Origin: Nocardia wallacei
Lineage (GTDB): Bacteria > Actinomycetota > Actinomycetes > Mycobacteriales > Mycobacteriaceae
DNA: 64,000 bases
Direction: 5' to 3'
NCBI RefSeq assembly: GCF_029868745.1
Contig: NZ_JARWOP010000137.1
Span: 16,430-80,429, forward strand
The notes beneath the pieces were generated by a model. The model was not told the DNA's origin. It did not search any database and was given only the letters and a program-made list of their open reading frames with translations. Within the stretch, counting starts at the first letter, position 1. The number at the start of each line of letters is the position of its first letter. This document shows positions 27,662 to 36,611 of this stretch, in pieces. The translations under genes were made by a program, and so were the position numbers.

Positions 27662-28627
27662 CTACGCGCGGGCGAGTACCGCGTTGTAGTCGTGGCTGGC
27701 GATGACCTCGATGCCGGCGGGTAGCGCGTGCAGGCGCTGGACGGTTTCGAAGGTCTTGTCGCGGTCGGCGTCGAAAAGCCTGCCCGACATGGGCGCCTTC
27801 TCTCGAATCAGCTCGATCTGCACGGTGTTCCAGATGGCGTCGCCGACCAGCAGGACGCGGGTGCCGTCGTCGACCGCGAGCAGTACGCCGATGCTGCCGG
27901 GGGTGTGGCCGGGCAGGTCGACCAGGATCACCGCGCCGTCGCCGAACAGGTCGTGGCTGCGGGTGAAGGTGAGCACGGGCGGACCGTCGAGTTCGATATT
28001 GCCGATCCGGCGGTCCCGCAGGGGCGCGCGGACCACGCCGTAGGGCGCGGTGTCACCGTTCATCGCCCATTCGTATTCCATTGCGGGAACGCGCAATTCG
28101 AGCGACTCCGGCATGTCGAGCAGGCCGGAGATGTGGTCCCAGTGCAGGTGCGTCGCCAGCGCGAAATCGATGTCGTCGCCGGAAAGGTCGCGACCCGCCA
28201 GCGCGTCGGCGAGGCCGAGCACCGGTTTCTCGGGCGAGACCAACAGGCCGACCGGGAACGGCATACCGGGCAGTACGCGCTTGTGCACGGCCGCGCAGAT
28301 CGCCGGGTCCACCAGGAACCGGGCCCGCGGGTGCTCGATCAGGAAGGCGCCCATCGCCATCGGCAGCGAGCGCAGCGTGCGTAGCCCCTCCGCGACGACG
28401 GCGGCGGGCGCCGAGGTGCGGGCCTGCACCAGTGCGGTCAGCGCGACCTTCGCGCGGGCCGGCGGCAGCTCGGCCGCCGTCAGACTCGCGAGGAACACGG
28501 GGTCCGGGCGGCGCGGCCGCAACAGGCGACGCGGGGTCGCGAACAACGCGGAACAGCAGTCGGCCAAGGCGTGTGCGGTGGCGGGTCGCCCGGCGGCGAG
28601 GTCCGGCTGGATGGTCGGTTGGTCCAC
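27662..28627 (-). CDS. Metallo-beta-lactamase-fold hydrolase
   Basis: 321 residues with the metal motif THLHWDHISGL (HxHxDH), a later VDLPGHTPGSIGVLL and LLVGDAIWN for the remaining ligands, and a terminal SHDYN His. About 90 residues precede the core. It is like lactonase/quorum-quenching or RNase Z-related MBL proteins; the substrate cannot be told. It is convergent with the nitronate monooxygenase gene. Confidence 0.8.
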   Translation of the reverse strand: MDQPTIQPDLAAGRPATAHALADCCSALFATPRRLLRPRRPDPVFLASLTAAELPPARAKVALTALVQARTSAPAAVVAEGLRTLRSLPMAMGAFLIEHPRARFLVDPAICAAVHKRVLPGMPFPVGLLVSPEKPVLGLADALAGRDLSGDDIDFALATHLHWDHISGLLDMPESLELRVPAMEYEWAMNGDTAPYGVVRAPLRDRRIGNIELDGPPVLTFTRSHDLFGDGAVILVDLPGHTPGSIGVLLAVDDGTRVLLVGDAIWNTVQIELIREKAPMSGRLFDADRDKTFETVQRLHALPAGIEVIASHDYNAVLARA

Positions 28628-29130
28628 AGCGCCACGTTATTCGATCGGCGCGACGCCCCGGAAGCCTCTTCTCCGCAGGGCAAGTTCTCGGCATAATCGC
28701 CGGGGGACACCTGACGGCCGGTGATCTCCACCGGATGCGGGAGGGAGCACCCAGATGGGTCACAGCAAGACGATCGAGCCTTACGCGACGCCATGACGGA
28801 GCCCCCGCCCAGCCCGTCCACCGCACCCGCCGCAGCGGGCCGGAACGCGCCAGCACCCACCGCCCCTCCCCCACCCACCTCCGCAAGGCCCCGGCAACAA
28901 CCCCGCACACGCCACGTACCGCGGTGCCGCACTGCCACATTCGCCGAGCAACGGCCGGACGGTGACCGGCGGGAAGTGCGGCGTCAGGCTTTGCCGTGCA
29001 GCGGTCTTCAGCGCTGGATCGGTGCGCTGTCATGGCGGCGGCCGCTGCGAGGCGGCTGCCCGGTGGTGTCGGATGAGGTATGCGGGGCGAATTGCGGTGC
29101 GCTGGGCCGGACGGTTGCCGGGGTGGGGCG
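28628..29130. other. Gene-poor 500-bp region before the acyltransferase-ketoreductase gene
   Basis: No convincing gene. A 13-codon frame MGHSKTIEPYATP (28755-28796) follows a GGGAGGG site and its stop overlaps an ATG at 28793 that opens a Pro/Ala/Arg-rich frame to 29134; the latter in turn overlaps the next gene start (ATGA). The composition of that frame is not gene-like, so it is not called. Confidence 0.4.
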
Positions 29131-31848
29131 ATGAGTGGGGTGTTGTTTCTGTTCTCCGGGCCGGGTGGGGAGCACGGTCGGATGGGGCGGGCGCTGGCGG
29201 CGCGGTATCCGGTGTTCGCGCGGACGGTGGATGCCGCGACGGAAGCCGTGGTGCGGGCCGGTGGGCGGCGCGTGTGGACGCCGCGGCACGGGTTCGCTAA
29301 GAGTTTGGAGACGGCCGATGCGGTGCAACCGGCGCTGTACGTCTATCAGCTCGCGCTCGCGGAGCTGGTGCGGGCGTGGGGAATTCGTGCCGACGCGGTG
29401 GTGGGGCACGGGGCGGGGGAGGTCGCGGCCGCGGTGGTCAGCGGTGCGCTGACACCGGCCGACGGCGCGCGTGTCGTCACCACCCGCGGGCACACCCTGG
29501 CGCGGCTGGCGGACCCGGGGGCGGCGGCCGTGGTGGAGGCGGCGGCCGAGGATGTGCGGCGGCTGGTGGAGCCGATGCGGTCGGCGATCTCGATCGCGAC
29601 GGTGAACGGCCCTCGTTCGGTGGTGGTGACCGGAGTGCCGCGCTACGTCGAGACGCTGGTGCGCCGCGCCCGGCGGCGCGGACTGTCCGCCCGGCTCAGC
29701 ACCGTCGACCCGCTGACACATGTCCGCACCGACCAGGATGCGCTGCCGGAGTTCGCCTCTCGGCTCGACGGGGTGCTGGCGCGCACACCCCGCGTGCCCT
29801 TCTACTCGACCGTGCGCCGCGGGCGCGTCAGCACCGACGCCGACCTCACCGCCGAGTACTGGGCCGAGAACGCCTCGGGCGCGGTGGAATTGGACGCGGC
29901 GTTGGCAGCGGCCGCCGCGAACGGCCTGTCGACAGTGGTGGAGATAGCTCCCGACCCGACACTCACCTCCGCCGTCCGCGACAACCCGGCCTTCGCCGAC
30001 TCGACATACCCCCTCGTGGTCGGCGACAACGAGGCCGAGTCCTTCCTGGAGGCAGTGGCCCGGCTGTACGCGGGCGGTCGGCTGACCGCACCCGCGCGCA
30101 TCACGACCGACATTCCTCCGGCCGATTCCCAGACCACCGAGCCACGCATTCGGAGTGCCGACACCCGAGCCGACGATGGCCGAACCGACATTCGTTCGGC
30201 CGACTCGCGCGCCACCGACTCACGGGACGACGATGCACGCACGGCGGGAGCGTCGTCCGCCTCGGGCTCGGAGGGTATCCGGCCGGTCGACGCTCGCTCC
30301 ACCCTCACGGGACCAGCGGCGGGCGAGAGTGCCGAAATGCCAAGACATTCGGCCGATAAGACGGAGGCTCTGCGCGGGGTGGCCGTGTACGACCCCACGG
30401 TGGCGACAGCTACGGAGTGGGCGGCATCGATTCTCAACGAGGAGTGCTGGGTGCCGGTCGAGCGGTCGGGTCGGGGCGTCCCGGCGGATCCGCCGTTCTA
30501 TCAGGGACTCGTGGTGGGCGAGTCCGCGGCGGCGGCGGGACTCGAGGAGCACTTGAGTCGCCGCATTCCGGCGCTGCGGATCACGCGTGATCCGGTGGAC
30601 GCCGGGCCGATCGTCGCGTCGATGCTGGCCGATCACGCGGTGCCGACGGCGGTGGCGCTGGTGTGGTCGACGCCGGAACTGCCGGGGCCGGTGACCACGG
30701 GCGTCGCCGGGGCGCTCGATGTACTGCAACGACTGCAGGACAGCGCGGCGGTCGCGACCTTGACGGTGGTGCTGACCGATCGAGCATCGCTGACACAGCA
30801 CGCGATCGCCGGTCTGGTCCGGTCCCTGCAATTGGAGTCGCGGATACCGACCCGGCTGATCTGGACCTCCGACGACGACCCCGCGCCGGTGGCGGATCTC
30901 GTGCTGGAACCCGCTGGGCCGCAGGAGGTCAGGGTCTTCGAGCATACGGTCACCGCGCGGCGTTTCCGGACCGCGCCCGGTGCTCCCGCGCCGATCGGCG
31001 TGCGGCCCGAGGGCACCTATGTGGTGACCGGTGGTCTCGGCGCGCTCGGTTCGGTGGCCGCGCGCTGGCTGCTCGACGCCGGCGCCCGCGACCTGGTGGT
31101 GCTGACCCGCACGCCGCGCCCGCTGCCGCAGCTCCTCGAAGGTCTGGACGACCGGATCGTCGTGGTCCGCTGCGACGTGACCGATCGCGCCGATCTGGCC
31201 AACGCGCTGTTCGACATCCGGGCGTGCGGATCCACCATCCGGGGCGCGGTGCACGCGGCCGGTGTCCGGCGCGACGCCGAATTCGCCACTGTGACACCGG
31301 CTCTGCTGGCGGAGCTGTTCGAACCCAGAGCCGGTGCGGCCCGCCATCTGATCGATCTCACGGCGGCCGATCCGATCGATTTCGTACTGCTGTCCTCCTC
31401 GGCCACCGGTGCGCTCGGCGCGCCGGGGCAGGCCGCCGACGCCGCCGCGCACGCCGCCCTGGACGCGCTGGCGCGCAACCGCGTCGACGACCGGGTGCGC
31501 AGCATCGGCTGGGGCCATTGGATTTCCGGCCCGGTCACTCCCACGACCGACGCGCGCTGGCGCCGGGCCGGTGTGACGCCGTTCGACGTGGCGCGCGGCA
31601 CCGCCGTGTTGTCCGTCGCACTCGCCCATCGCACGCCGACCCTGCTGGCGCTGGACTACACCCCGACCGGCGATACCTCACCGATGGCAACCAGACTGCG
31701 TGACGCGATCCCCCAACGCCCGGCCCACGTCCGACCCCGCAGCGTGGCGGACGACCTCACCACCCTGCCCGGCCGCCCGCCGGTCGCCTCGCTGAGCGCG
31801 GCCCTCGCGGAGAACATTCGCCCTGCGCGCCATCGCGATTCGCCTTGA
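29131..31848 (+). CDS. PKS-like acyltransferase-ketoreductase didomain protein with altered active sites
   Basis: 905 residues. Residues 1-300 form an acyltransferase-like domain (FLFSGPGGEHGRMGR, VVGHGAGEVAAAVVSGALT). A hydrophilic linker with Asp/Ser/Arg repeats (for example RSADTRADDGRTD) spans about 330-430. A ketoreductase domain follows with a degenerate N-terminal part and YVVTGGLGALGSVAARWLL at about 630. The acyltransferase Ser of GHSxG is Gly94, and the ketoreductase Tyr is Asp770 in GQAADAAAHAALDAL. Ketosynthase and carrier domains are absent. The frame is long and intact, so the protein is probably expressed; the catalytic role is doubtful. Start ATG at 29131; no strong operon partner. 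Confidence 0.8.
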   Translation: MSGVLFLFSGPGGEHGRMGRALAARYPVFARTVDAATEAVVRAGGRRVWTPRHGFAKSLETADAVQPALYVYQLALAELVRAWGIRADAVVGHGAGEVAAAVVSGALTPADGARVVTTRGHTLARLADPGAAAVVEAAAEDVRRLVEPMRSAISIATVNGPRSVVVTGVPRYVETLVRRARRRGLSARLSTVDPLTHVRTDQDALPEFASRLDGVLARTPRVPFYSTVRRGRVSTDADLTAEYWAENASGAVELDAALAAAAANGLSTVVEIAPDPTLTSAVRDNPAFADSTYPLVVGDNEAESFLEAVARLYAGGRLTAPARITTDIPPADSQTTEPRIRSADTRADDGRTDIRSADSRATDSRDDDARTAGASSASGSEGIRPVDARSTLTGPAAGESAEMPRHSADKTEALRGVAVYDPTVATATEWAASILNEECWVPVERSGRGVPADPPFYQGLVVGESAAAAGLEEHLSRRIPALRITRDPVDAGPIVASMLADHAVPTAVALVWSTPELPGPVTTGVAGALDVLQRLQDSAAVATLTVVLTDRASLTQHAIAGLVRSLQLESRIPTRLIWTSDDDPAPVADLVLEPAGPQEVRVFEHTVTARRFRTAPGAPAPIGVRPEGTYVVTGGLGALGSVAARWLLDAGARDLVVLTRTPRPLPQLLEGLDDRIVVVRCDVTDRADLANALFDIRACGSTIRGAVHAAGVRRDAEFATVTPALLAELFEPRAGAARHLIDLTAADPIDFVLLSSSATGALGAPGQAADAAAHAALDALARNRVDDRVRSIGWGHWISGPVTPTTDARWRRAGVTPFDVARGTAVLSVALAHRTPTLLALDYTPTGDTSPMATRLRDAIPQRPAHVRPRSVADDLTTLPGRPPVASLSAALAENIRPARHRDSP

Positions 31849-31922
31849 CCGGGGCCGACCGTAAGGAATGCCGTGAGTATCGCGGAATTATCGGCAAGGC
31901 GACATGCGCACAGCGAACCCGA

Positions 31923-32318
31923 TCAGTCCGGATCGCGGCCGAGTAGGCGGTCCGTTTCACGCCGTTCGCGTTTGGTGGGGCGGCCGGAGCCGCGATCGCG
32001 GCGGGGCATGGTGGCGAGGACTTCCGGCGCGGGCGGCGGTGGGGACTTGTCGATCAGGCATTGGGCGGCGATGGCCGCACCCACGCGCTTGGCGATGACG
32101 CGTTCCACGACGACGATGCGTTCTACGCCGTGCACTCGCACGCGGACTTCGTCGCCGGGCTTGATCTGGTGAGCGGGTTTGACCGCGACGCCGTTGACGC
32201 GGACATGCCCTGCTCGGCAGGCCGTCGCGGCCGCCGATCGAGTTTTGAACAAGCGCACCGCCCACACCCAGGAATCGATCCGGGCGGTGCCGAGTGTCTG
32301 ATCCGTCTCTCCGCGCAT
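31923..32318 (-). CDS. S4-domain RNA-binding protein, Hsp15/RqcP-like
   Basis: 131 residues. The S4 domain occupies about residues 13-75: RIDSWVWAVRLFKTRSAA, CRAGHVRVNGVAVKPAHQIK, GDEVRV. A basic tail RPTKRERRETDRLL follows. Hsp15-type proteins bind stalled 50S-tRNA complexes and help rescue or continue peptide synthesis. It is convergent with the acyltransferase-ketoreductase gene. Confidence 0.85.
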   Translation of the reverse strand: MRGETDQTLGTARIDSWVWAVRLFKTRSAAATACRAGHVRVNGVAVKPAHQIKPGDEVRVRVHGVERIVVVERVIAKRVGAAIAAQCLIDKSPPPPAPEVLATMPRRDRGSGRPTKRERRETDRLLGRDPD

Positions 32319-32359
32319 ACGTTCAGAAGGTTACGCGCGGGGCGGAGCCAGGCAATAGG

Positions 32360-33028
32360 TCAGGCGACGCGACGCGCGGTGACGATCGTGTCGGGGTTCA
32401 GGTGCGAGTACTCGACGGGCTCGCCGGCCTGCGGCGCGTGCAGGATCTGACCGTCACCGGCGTACATGGCCACGTGGCCGCCGCCGTTCTGGATGATCAG
32501 GTCGCCCGGCTGCAGGTCCTGGAAGGCGACCGGCTTGCCGACGTGCGACTGCTCGAAGCTGGTGCGCGGCAGGTCGATTCCGGCCTGCTTGTAGGCCCAC
32601 TTCACCAGGCCGGAGCAGTCGAAGCCGTTCGGGCCGTTGCCGCCCCAGACGTACTGGGCGCCGATCTTGCTGCGCGCGGCATCGAGGGCGATGTCGCCGT
32701 TGCTGTTCGGCTTCTGCTGGTCGAACAGGCCGCCGAAGCCGGGCGCGGCCGGGCCGGGAGCCATGGCCTGCGGCGCCGCCATGGACTGCTGGAAGCCCTT
32801 GATCTCGTCGGCGTGGTCGGCGAGTGCCTGGTTGGCCTGAGCGACCTGCTGGTCGTACTCGGGGCCGAGCGGCACGTCGAAGTTGCCGAACCCGGGGACG
32901 TTGATGGTCGCTGCCTGCGCCGAAATGGCCGGCATAGCACCAGTGGAAGCGGCGACGGCGCCGAAAACCAGCGCACCCTTCACGGAATTCGGGAGCCGAG
33001 ATTCCCGCTGCAAGCTGTGTTTACCCAC
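32360..33028 (-). CDS. Secreted NlpC/P60 peptidoglycan hydrolase
   Basis: 222 residues. A signal peptide ends in GAMPAISAQA, followed by a Gln/Ala-rich linker and the NlpC/P60 domain: GFDCSGLVKWAYKQAG with the Cys, GGGHVAMYAGDG with the His and ILHAPQAGE with the third residue. It cleaves stem peptides of the wall outside the cell. GTG at 33028 is fixed by AGGAG 10 bases upstream and by the start of the signal peptide. A c-di-AMP riboswitch lies just upstream, so it is probably switched off or on with the second messenger, as for wall hydrolases in other actinobacteria. Confidence 0.9.
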   Translation of the reverse strand: MGKHSLQRESRLPNSVKGALVFGAVAASTGAMPAISAQAATINVPGFGNFDVPLGPEYDQQVAQANQALADHADEIKGFQQSMAAPQAMAPGPAAPGFGGLFDQQKPNSNGDIALDAARSKIGAQYVWGGNGPNGFDCSGLVKWAYKQAGIDLPRTSFEQSHVGKPVAFQDLQPGDLIIQNGGGHVAMYAGDGQILHAPQAGEPVEYSHLNPDTIVTARRVA

Positions 33029-33059
33029 CGAGCTGAGTCTCCTGTTTCTTCCTGCCCAC

Positions 33060-33205
33060 CCACCGACCGGGTTAGCTGACGGGTTCGGGCCGGGAAGTTC
33101 GGCCCTACCCTTCGACCGTGTGGCCGAAAGGGATTCACCCCACAAACCTGGGTCCCCGGCTCGGTGATCGGGCTGCCCACCCGGCCACCGATTAGGCGGT
33201 AACTC
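33060..33205 (-). promoter_or_regulatory. c-di-AMP (ydaO-yuaA) riboswitch
   Basis: On the minus strand the conserved blocks occur in order: CCGCCTAATC, CCGGGGACCCAGGTTTG, GGGGTGAATCCC, AGGGTAGGGCCGAAC and CCGAACCCGTCAGCTAACC, 30 bases before the start of a wall-hydrolase gene. This matches the ydaO-yuaA class, which binds c-di-AMP and commonly precedes Rpf and NlpC/P60 genes in actinobacteria. The rest of the 33029-33431 gap holds the promoter region and no gene. Confidence 0.85.
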
Positions 33206-33431
33206 GATGGGCCGCCTCGCCTGCGAAGCGACTGACTCCATCGGGTCACGAAGAGATTACGACGAGCGCGCCGTGTTGTCCACCCCACAGCGCAGCGTGT
33301 TCGGCAGCGTCCGCGAACCCCCAGGACAGCTTCCGATTTCGCGTATTCGGGCCGGTGATAACGACTCCGCATCACTGCTGGCAAGGGTGTTATCGAACCG
33401 AGAAGCGCCGGCGTTACCGTCCCGGACGCGC

Positions 33432-33695
33432 TCAGTTGTCCGAACCGCCACGCGTCTGCAATGTCCGTTCCAGCGCGCTGATCCGTTCGCGCGCCTCGGC
33501 CAGTTCGACCTCCAGCCGTCCCAGCGCCATCACCAGCGGGCCGACGGCGAGATCGGCGACCAGTTGGGGATCGTCGAAGCCCTGCGCGATCGCCGACAGG
33601 ATGTTGCGGCGGATGTGAGTGGCCACCGGAGCGTTCTCGGGCACGTTCCAGGATTCGACGACCTCGACGACGGTGGGGACGGGTTCCTCCGACAT
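33432..33695 (-). CDS. Small hypothetical protein with C-terminal coiled coil
   Basis: 87 residues from MSEEPVPTVVEVVESW, with GGGAG before ATG 33695. The last 30 residues (MALGRLEVELAEARERISALE) predict a coiled coil. No signal or membrane segment. I do not recognise the family; the AAA-type ATPase gene is divergent from it. Confidence 0.6.
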   Translation of the reverse strand: MSEEPVPTVVEVVESWNVPENAPVATHIRRNILSAIAQGFDDPQLVADLAVGPLVMALGRLEVELAEARERISALERTLQTRGGSDN

Positions 33696-33840
33696 GACTC
33701 TCCCTGCGCTGGGACCGGTTTCATGACATTCTCCAGCGTAGGTAGCCGTTCTCGGTGCGCGCATGCCGGACGATAGCTATCTCTAGGGCTTTCCGTAGAT
33801 GCCACGAGAATGTGGTCGCGACAGGCTACGGTGTACGGGC

Positions 33841-35028
33841 ATGGACCCCGTGCGGAATCCGTATGCCCCCGGCGCCGGTCAGCGACCGCCCGAACTCGCC
33901 GGACGCGCCAAGCAACTCGACACCTTCGACATCGTGCTCGAGCGCGTCTCGCGCGGACGTCCCGAGCGCAGCGTGATGCTCACCGGACTACGCGGCGTCG
34001 GAAAGACGGTCCTGCTCAACCAGCTTCGTTCCATCGCCCGCTCGCGCGGTTGGGGCACCGGCAAATTGGAGGCCCGGCCCGACCAGGAACTGCGCCGGCC
34101 GCTGGCCTCCGCGCTGCACATGGCGGTGCGGCAGGTCGCCGTGGCGCACCGCAATCCGGAGATGGTGGACGATTTCCTGGGCATCCTGAAGGCCTTCGCC
34201 CTGCGGGCCACGGCCGACAAGGGCATGCGTGAGCGGTGGCAACCCGGCATCGACGTCCCGGCCGTCACCGGGCGCGCGGATTCCGGCGATATCGAGATCG
34301 ATCTGGTGGAGCTGCTGATGGAGGCCGGTCAGCTGGCACAGGACAGCGGCGTCGGCATCGCGATCTTCATCGACGAGATGCAGGACCTGGGCCCGGCCGA
34401 CATCTCCGCGATCTGCGGCGCGTGCCACGAGCTGAGCCAGGAGGCGGCGCCGCTGATCGTGGTGGGCGCGGGCCTGCCGCATCTGCCCGCGGTGCTCTCG
34501 GCGTCGAAGAGTTACTCCGAGCGACTGTTCGGCTACCACAAGATCGACCGGTTGGACCGTGAGGCCGCCGACCTGGCCCTGATCGCGCCCGCCGAGCGGG
34601 AACAGGTGAAGTTCACCGAGTCGGCACTGGATGTGCTGTACCACAAGGCCGATGGCTACCCGTATTTCGTGCAGGCCTACGGCAAGGCGACCTGGGATGT
34701 GGCGGCGCAGAGCCCGATCGGCGCCGAGGACGTCGAATTGGCCGCGCCCGCCGCCGAGGAGGAATTGGCGGTCGGCTTCTTCGGCTCCCGGTACGAGCGG
34801 GCCACCCCCGCCGAGCGAGAGTACATGCGCGCCATGGCCGATCTGTCCGGCGACGACGGTCCGGTGGCGACCGCGGCGGTCGCCAAAGAGCTGGGCCGCA
34901 AGCCCGCCTCGCTGTCACCGGCCCGCGACGGGCTGATCAAGAAGGGATTGATCTACTCCGCCGAGCGCGGCACCATCGGCTTCACGGTTCCGCACTTCGG
35001 ACGCTACCTGCGCAGCGTCAGTACCTAG
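33841..35028 (+). CDS. Orc1/Cdc6-like AAA_16 ATPase
   Basis: 395 residues. Walker A GLRGVGKTVLLNQL near residue 45, Walker B AIFIDEMQDLG near 175, then a sensor-like segment APLIVVGAGLPHLPAVL and a C-terminal winged-helix region (GRKPASLSPARDGLIKKGLI). This is the pattern of standalone STAND/Orc-type ATPases found widely in actinobacteria; a DNA-related or regulatory role is likely but undefined. ATG at 33841. It is convergent with the kinase gene. Confidence 0.75.
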   Translation: MDPVRNPYAPGAGQRPPELAGRAKQLDTFDIVLERVSRGRPERSVMLTGLRGVGKTVLLNQLRSIARSRGWGTGKLEARPDQELRRPLASALHMAVRQVAVAHRNPEMVDDFLGILKAFALRATADKGMRERWQPGIDVPAVTGRADSGDIEIDLVELLMEAGQLAQDSGVGIAIFIDEMQDLGPADISAICGACHELSQEAAPLIVVGAGLPHLPAVLSASKSYSERLFGYHKIDRLDREAADLALIAPAEREQVKFTESALDVLYHKADGYPYFVQAYGKATWDVAAQSPIGAEDVELAAPAAEEELAVGFFGSRYERATPAEREYMRAMADLSGDDGPVATAAVAKELGRKPASLSPARDGLIKKGLIYSAERGTIGFTVPHFGRYLRSVST

Positions 35029-35035
35029 ACCGGAA

Positions 35036-36403
35036 TCACGGCAGGTGGACGCAGCGCCCGTCGAAGCTGCCGTCGGATTCCCGGAATACGGGCCAGCGCA
35101 ATGCCTTCGAGCGCGTTTCCGGCCCGTAGATGCCGTCGACCGCCGCGCCGGATTCGGTCTGCCGATGCTGCACGGCATTGCGGGTCGCGTTGTCGTAGGC
35201 GCTGCTCACGGTCAGCGGGATGTGCTGGCACAGCGTGAGCGCCTGCTGCAGGGCGGCCACCGAGTCGCCCTGGTCGCCGACGCCGAGCAGGCACCTGCCA
35301 TCGTCGTGATCGGCTGCGCCGCTGGGCAATTGCGCGTACGCGCCGCCGCCGACCGGGACGCGGGCGCGCCAGAAGCAGTGCTTGCTCGTCACCGGTGCGG
35401 CACTGCTGTGCGGCGCGCCGGACGACCCGGCGGGCTTATCCGGTTGTGCGACAAGGGCTCCCACGACACCGGCGACGGCCGCCGCGGTGACCGCACCGGC
35501 GATCGCCGTCCAGCGCGACCATCGCCGGGAACGGCTCGGAGCCGTCGTGCCGCCCGGCGCCGCACCACCGCGCAGGACCGTGGTCACCGCCGCCGCGAAT
35601 TCGGTGCAACTCTGGAATCGCGCATCGGGGTCGTCCGCCATGGCCCGCGCGATCACGGCGTCCAATCCGGGCGGCACCTCGGCCTGGGCGCGGGTCGGGG
35701 CGTGCGTGGCGTCGTCGGGCCGGGTGGACCTGGCCTCCGGGCGCGGCGACCGCCCCGCCGGGTGCCCGCCGGTGAGCAGTGCGAGCAGGGTGGCGCCCAG
35801 GGAGTAGATGTCGGCGCGCCGATCCGCGGAGCGGCCCGCGAGCACCTCCGGCGCCGCGTACGCGGGAGTGCAGTCCAGCCAACCGGTTTCGGTCACGGTG
35901 GCGTCCGCGTCGACGGTGCGGGCCAGCCCGAAATCGACGACCAGGATCCGGTCGCCGTCGTCACCGTCGGCCACCAATAGGTTCGACGGCTTCACGTCGC
36001 GGTGCAGCAGGTTCTGATCGTGGGCGTGCTGCAGTCCGCGCGCGGCCGCGCAGACGATGCCCGCGGCGCGTTCGGGGGCCAGCCCGGCGGGCTCGCGGCG
36101 GATGAGCTCACCGGCGTCGGTACCGGGCACGTACTGCATCGCTATCCACAGCGCGTCGTCCTCGGCGCCGCGGTTGTACACCGACACCACGTTCGGGTGA
36201 TCGAGCCGGCACGCCATCTCCGCCTCGCGGCGAAACAGGCTGCGGTAGCGGGGATTAGCGCCCAGTCGCTCGTCCAGCACCTTCAACGCCACCCGCCGCG
36301 GCAGTTCGGGATCGTCGGCGAGGTACACCGCGCCCATACCGCCCGCACCGAGGGTCCGCACGATCGTGTAGCCCGCGAATATCTGCCCTGGCCGCAACAA
36401 CAT
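35036..36403 (-). CDS. Membrane Ser/Thr protein kinase with peptidoglycan-binding C-terminus
   Basis: 455 residues. The Hanks-type kinase domain covers about 1-270: LGAGGMGAVYLADD (P-loop), VALKVL with the Lys, LLHRDVKPSNLLV (catalytic loop), VVDFGLA (DFG). A single membrane segment (IAGAVTAAAVAGVVGALVA) follows near 300. Outside, a domain with Cys residues and the PG_binding_1-like pattern GDSVAALQQALTL...YGPETRSKALRW ends the protein. The extracellular domain may sense wall fragments, by analogy with PASTA kinases such as PknB. Start ATG at 36403 with GGAGGGCGGG upstream. Confidence 0.88.
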   Translation of the reverse strand: MLLRPGQIFAGYTIVRTLGAGGMGAVYLADDPELPRRVALKVLDERLGANPRYRSLFRREAEMACRLDHPNVVSVYNRGAEDDALWIAMQYVPGTDAGELIRREPAGLAPERAAGIVCAAARGLQHAHDQNLLHRDVKPSNLLVADGDDGDRILVVDFGLARTVDADATVTETGWLDCTPAYAAPEVLAGRSADRRADIYSLGATLLALLTGGHPAGRSPRPEARSTRPDDATHAPTRAQAEVPPGLDAVIARAMADDPDARFQSCTEFAAAVTTVLRGGAAPGGTTAPSRSRRWSRWTAIAGAVTAAAVAGVVGALVAQPDKPAGSSGAPHSSAAPVTSKHCFWRARVPVGGGAYAQLPSGAADHDDGRCLLGVGDQGDSVAALQQALTLCQHIPLTVSSAYDNATRNAVQHRQTESGAAVDGIYGPETRSKALRWPVFRESDGSFDGRCVHLP

Positions 36404-36569
36404 CCCGCCCTCCGCTGGGAACCGGTCGTCTCACCCGAACACACTGCCAGCACTTCACACCCGGCCGTCCCCTGTCAAGCGGCGGCACGGCGGGTGATGT
36501 CGGTTGCCAGGGCTATCTACAGCTATCTAGCAAAGTGCACAGATTGGCATAGAAAGACATGTCCACGTT

Positions 36570-36590
36570 CTAGGACGGAAACGTTCCTAG
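36570..36590. promoter_or_regulatory. Inverted repeat upstream of the epoxide hydrolase gene
   Basis: CTAGGA (36570-36575) and TCCTAG (36585-36590) form a perfect 6-bp inverted repeat with 9 bases between, 22 bp before the ATG. ACGTTCTAG and ACGTTCCTAG are also direct repeats here. A repressor site is plausible. Confidence 0.4.
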
Positions 36591-36611
36591 TTGATTTCTA
36601 CCGTTGTTGCC

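Noticed and set aside
28793..29134. Plus-strand frame of Pro/Ala/Arg-rich residues ending in ATGA overlap with the next gene
   Set aside because: Codon third positions are less GC-biased than in real neighbours, there is no recognisable domain, and the overlap can arise by chance.
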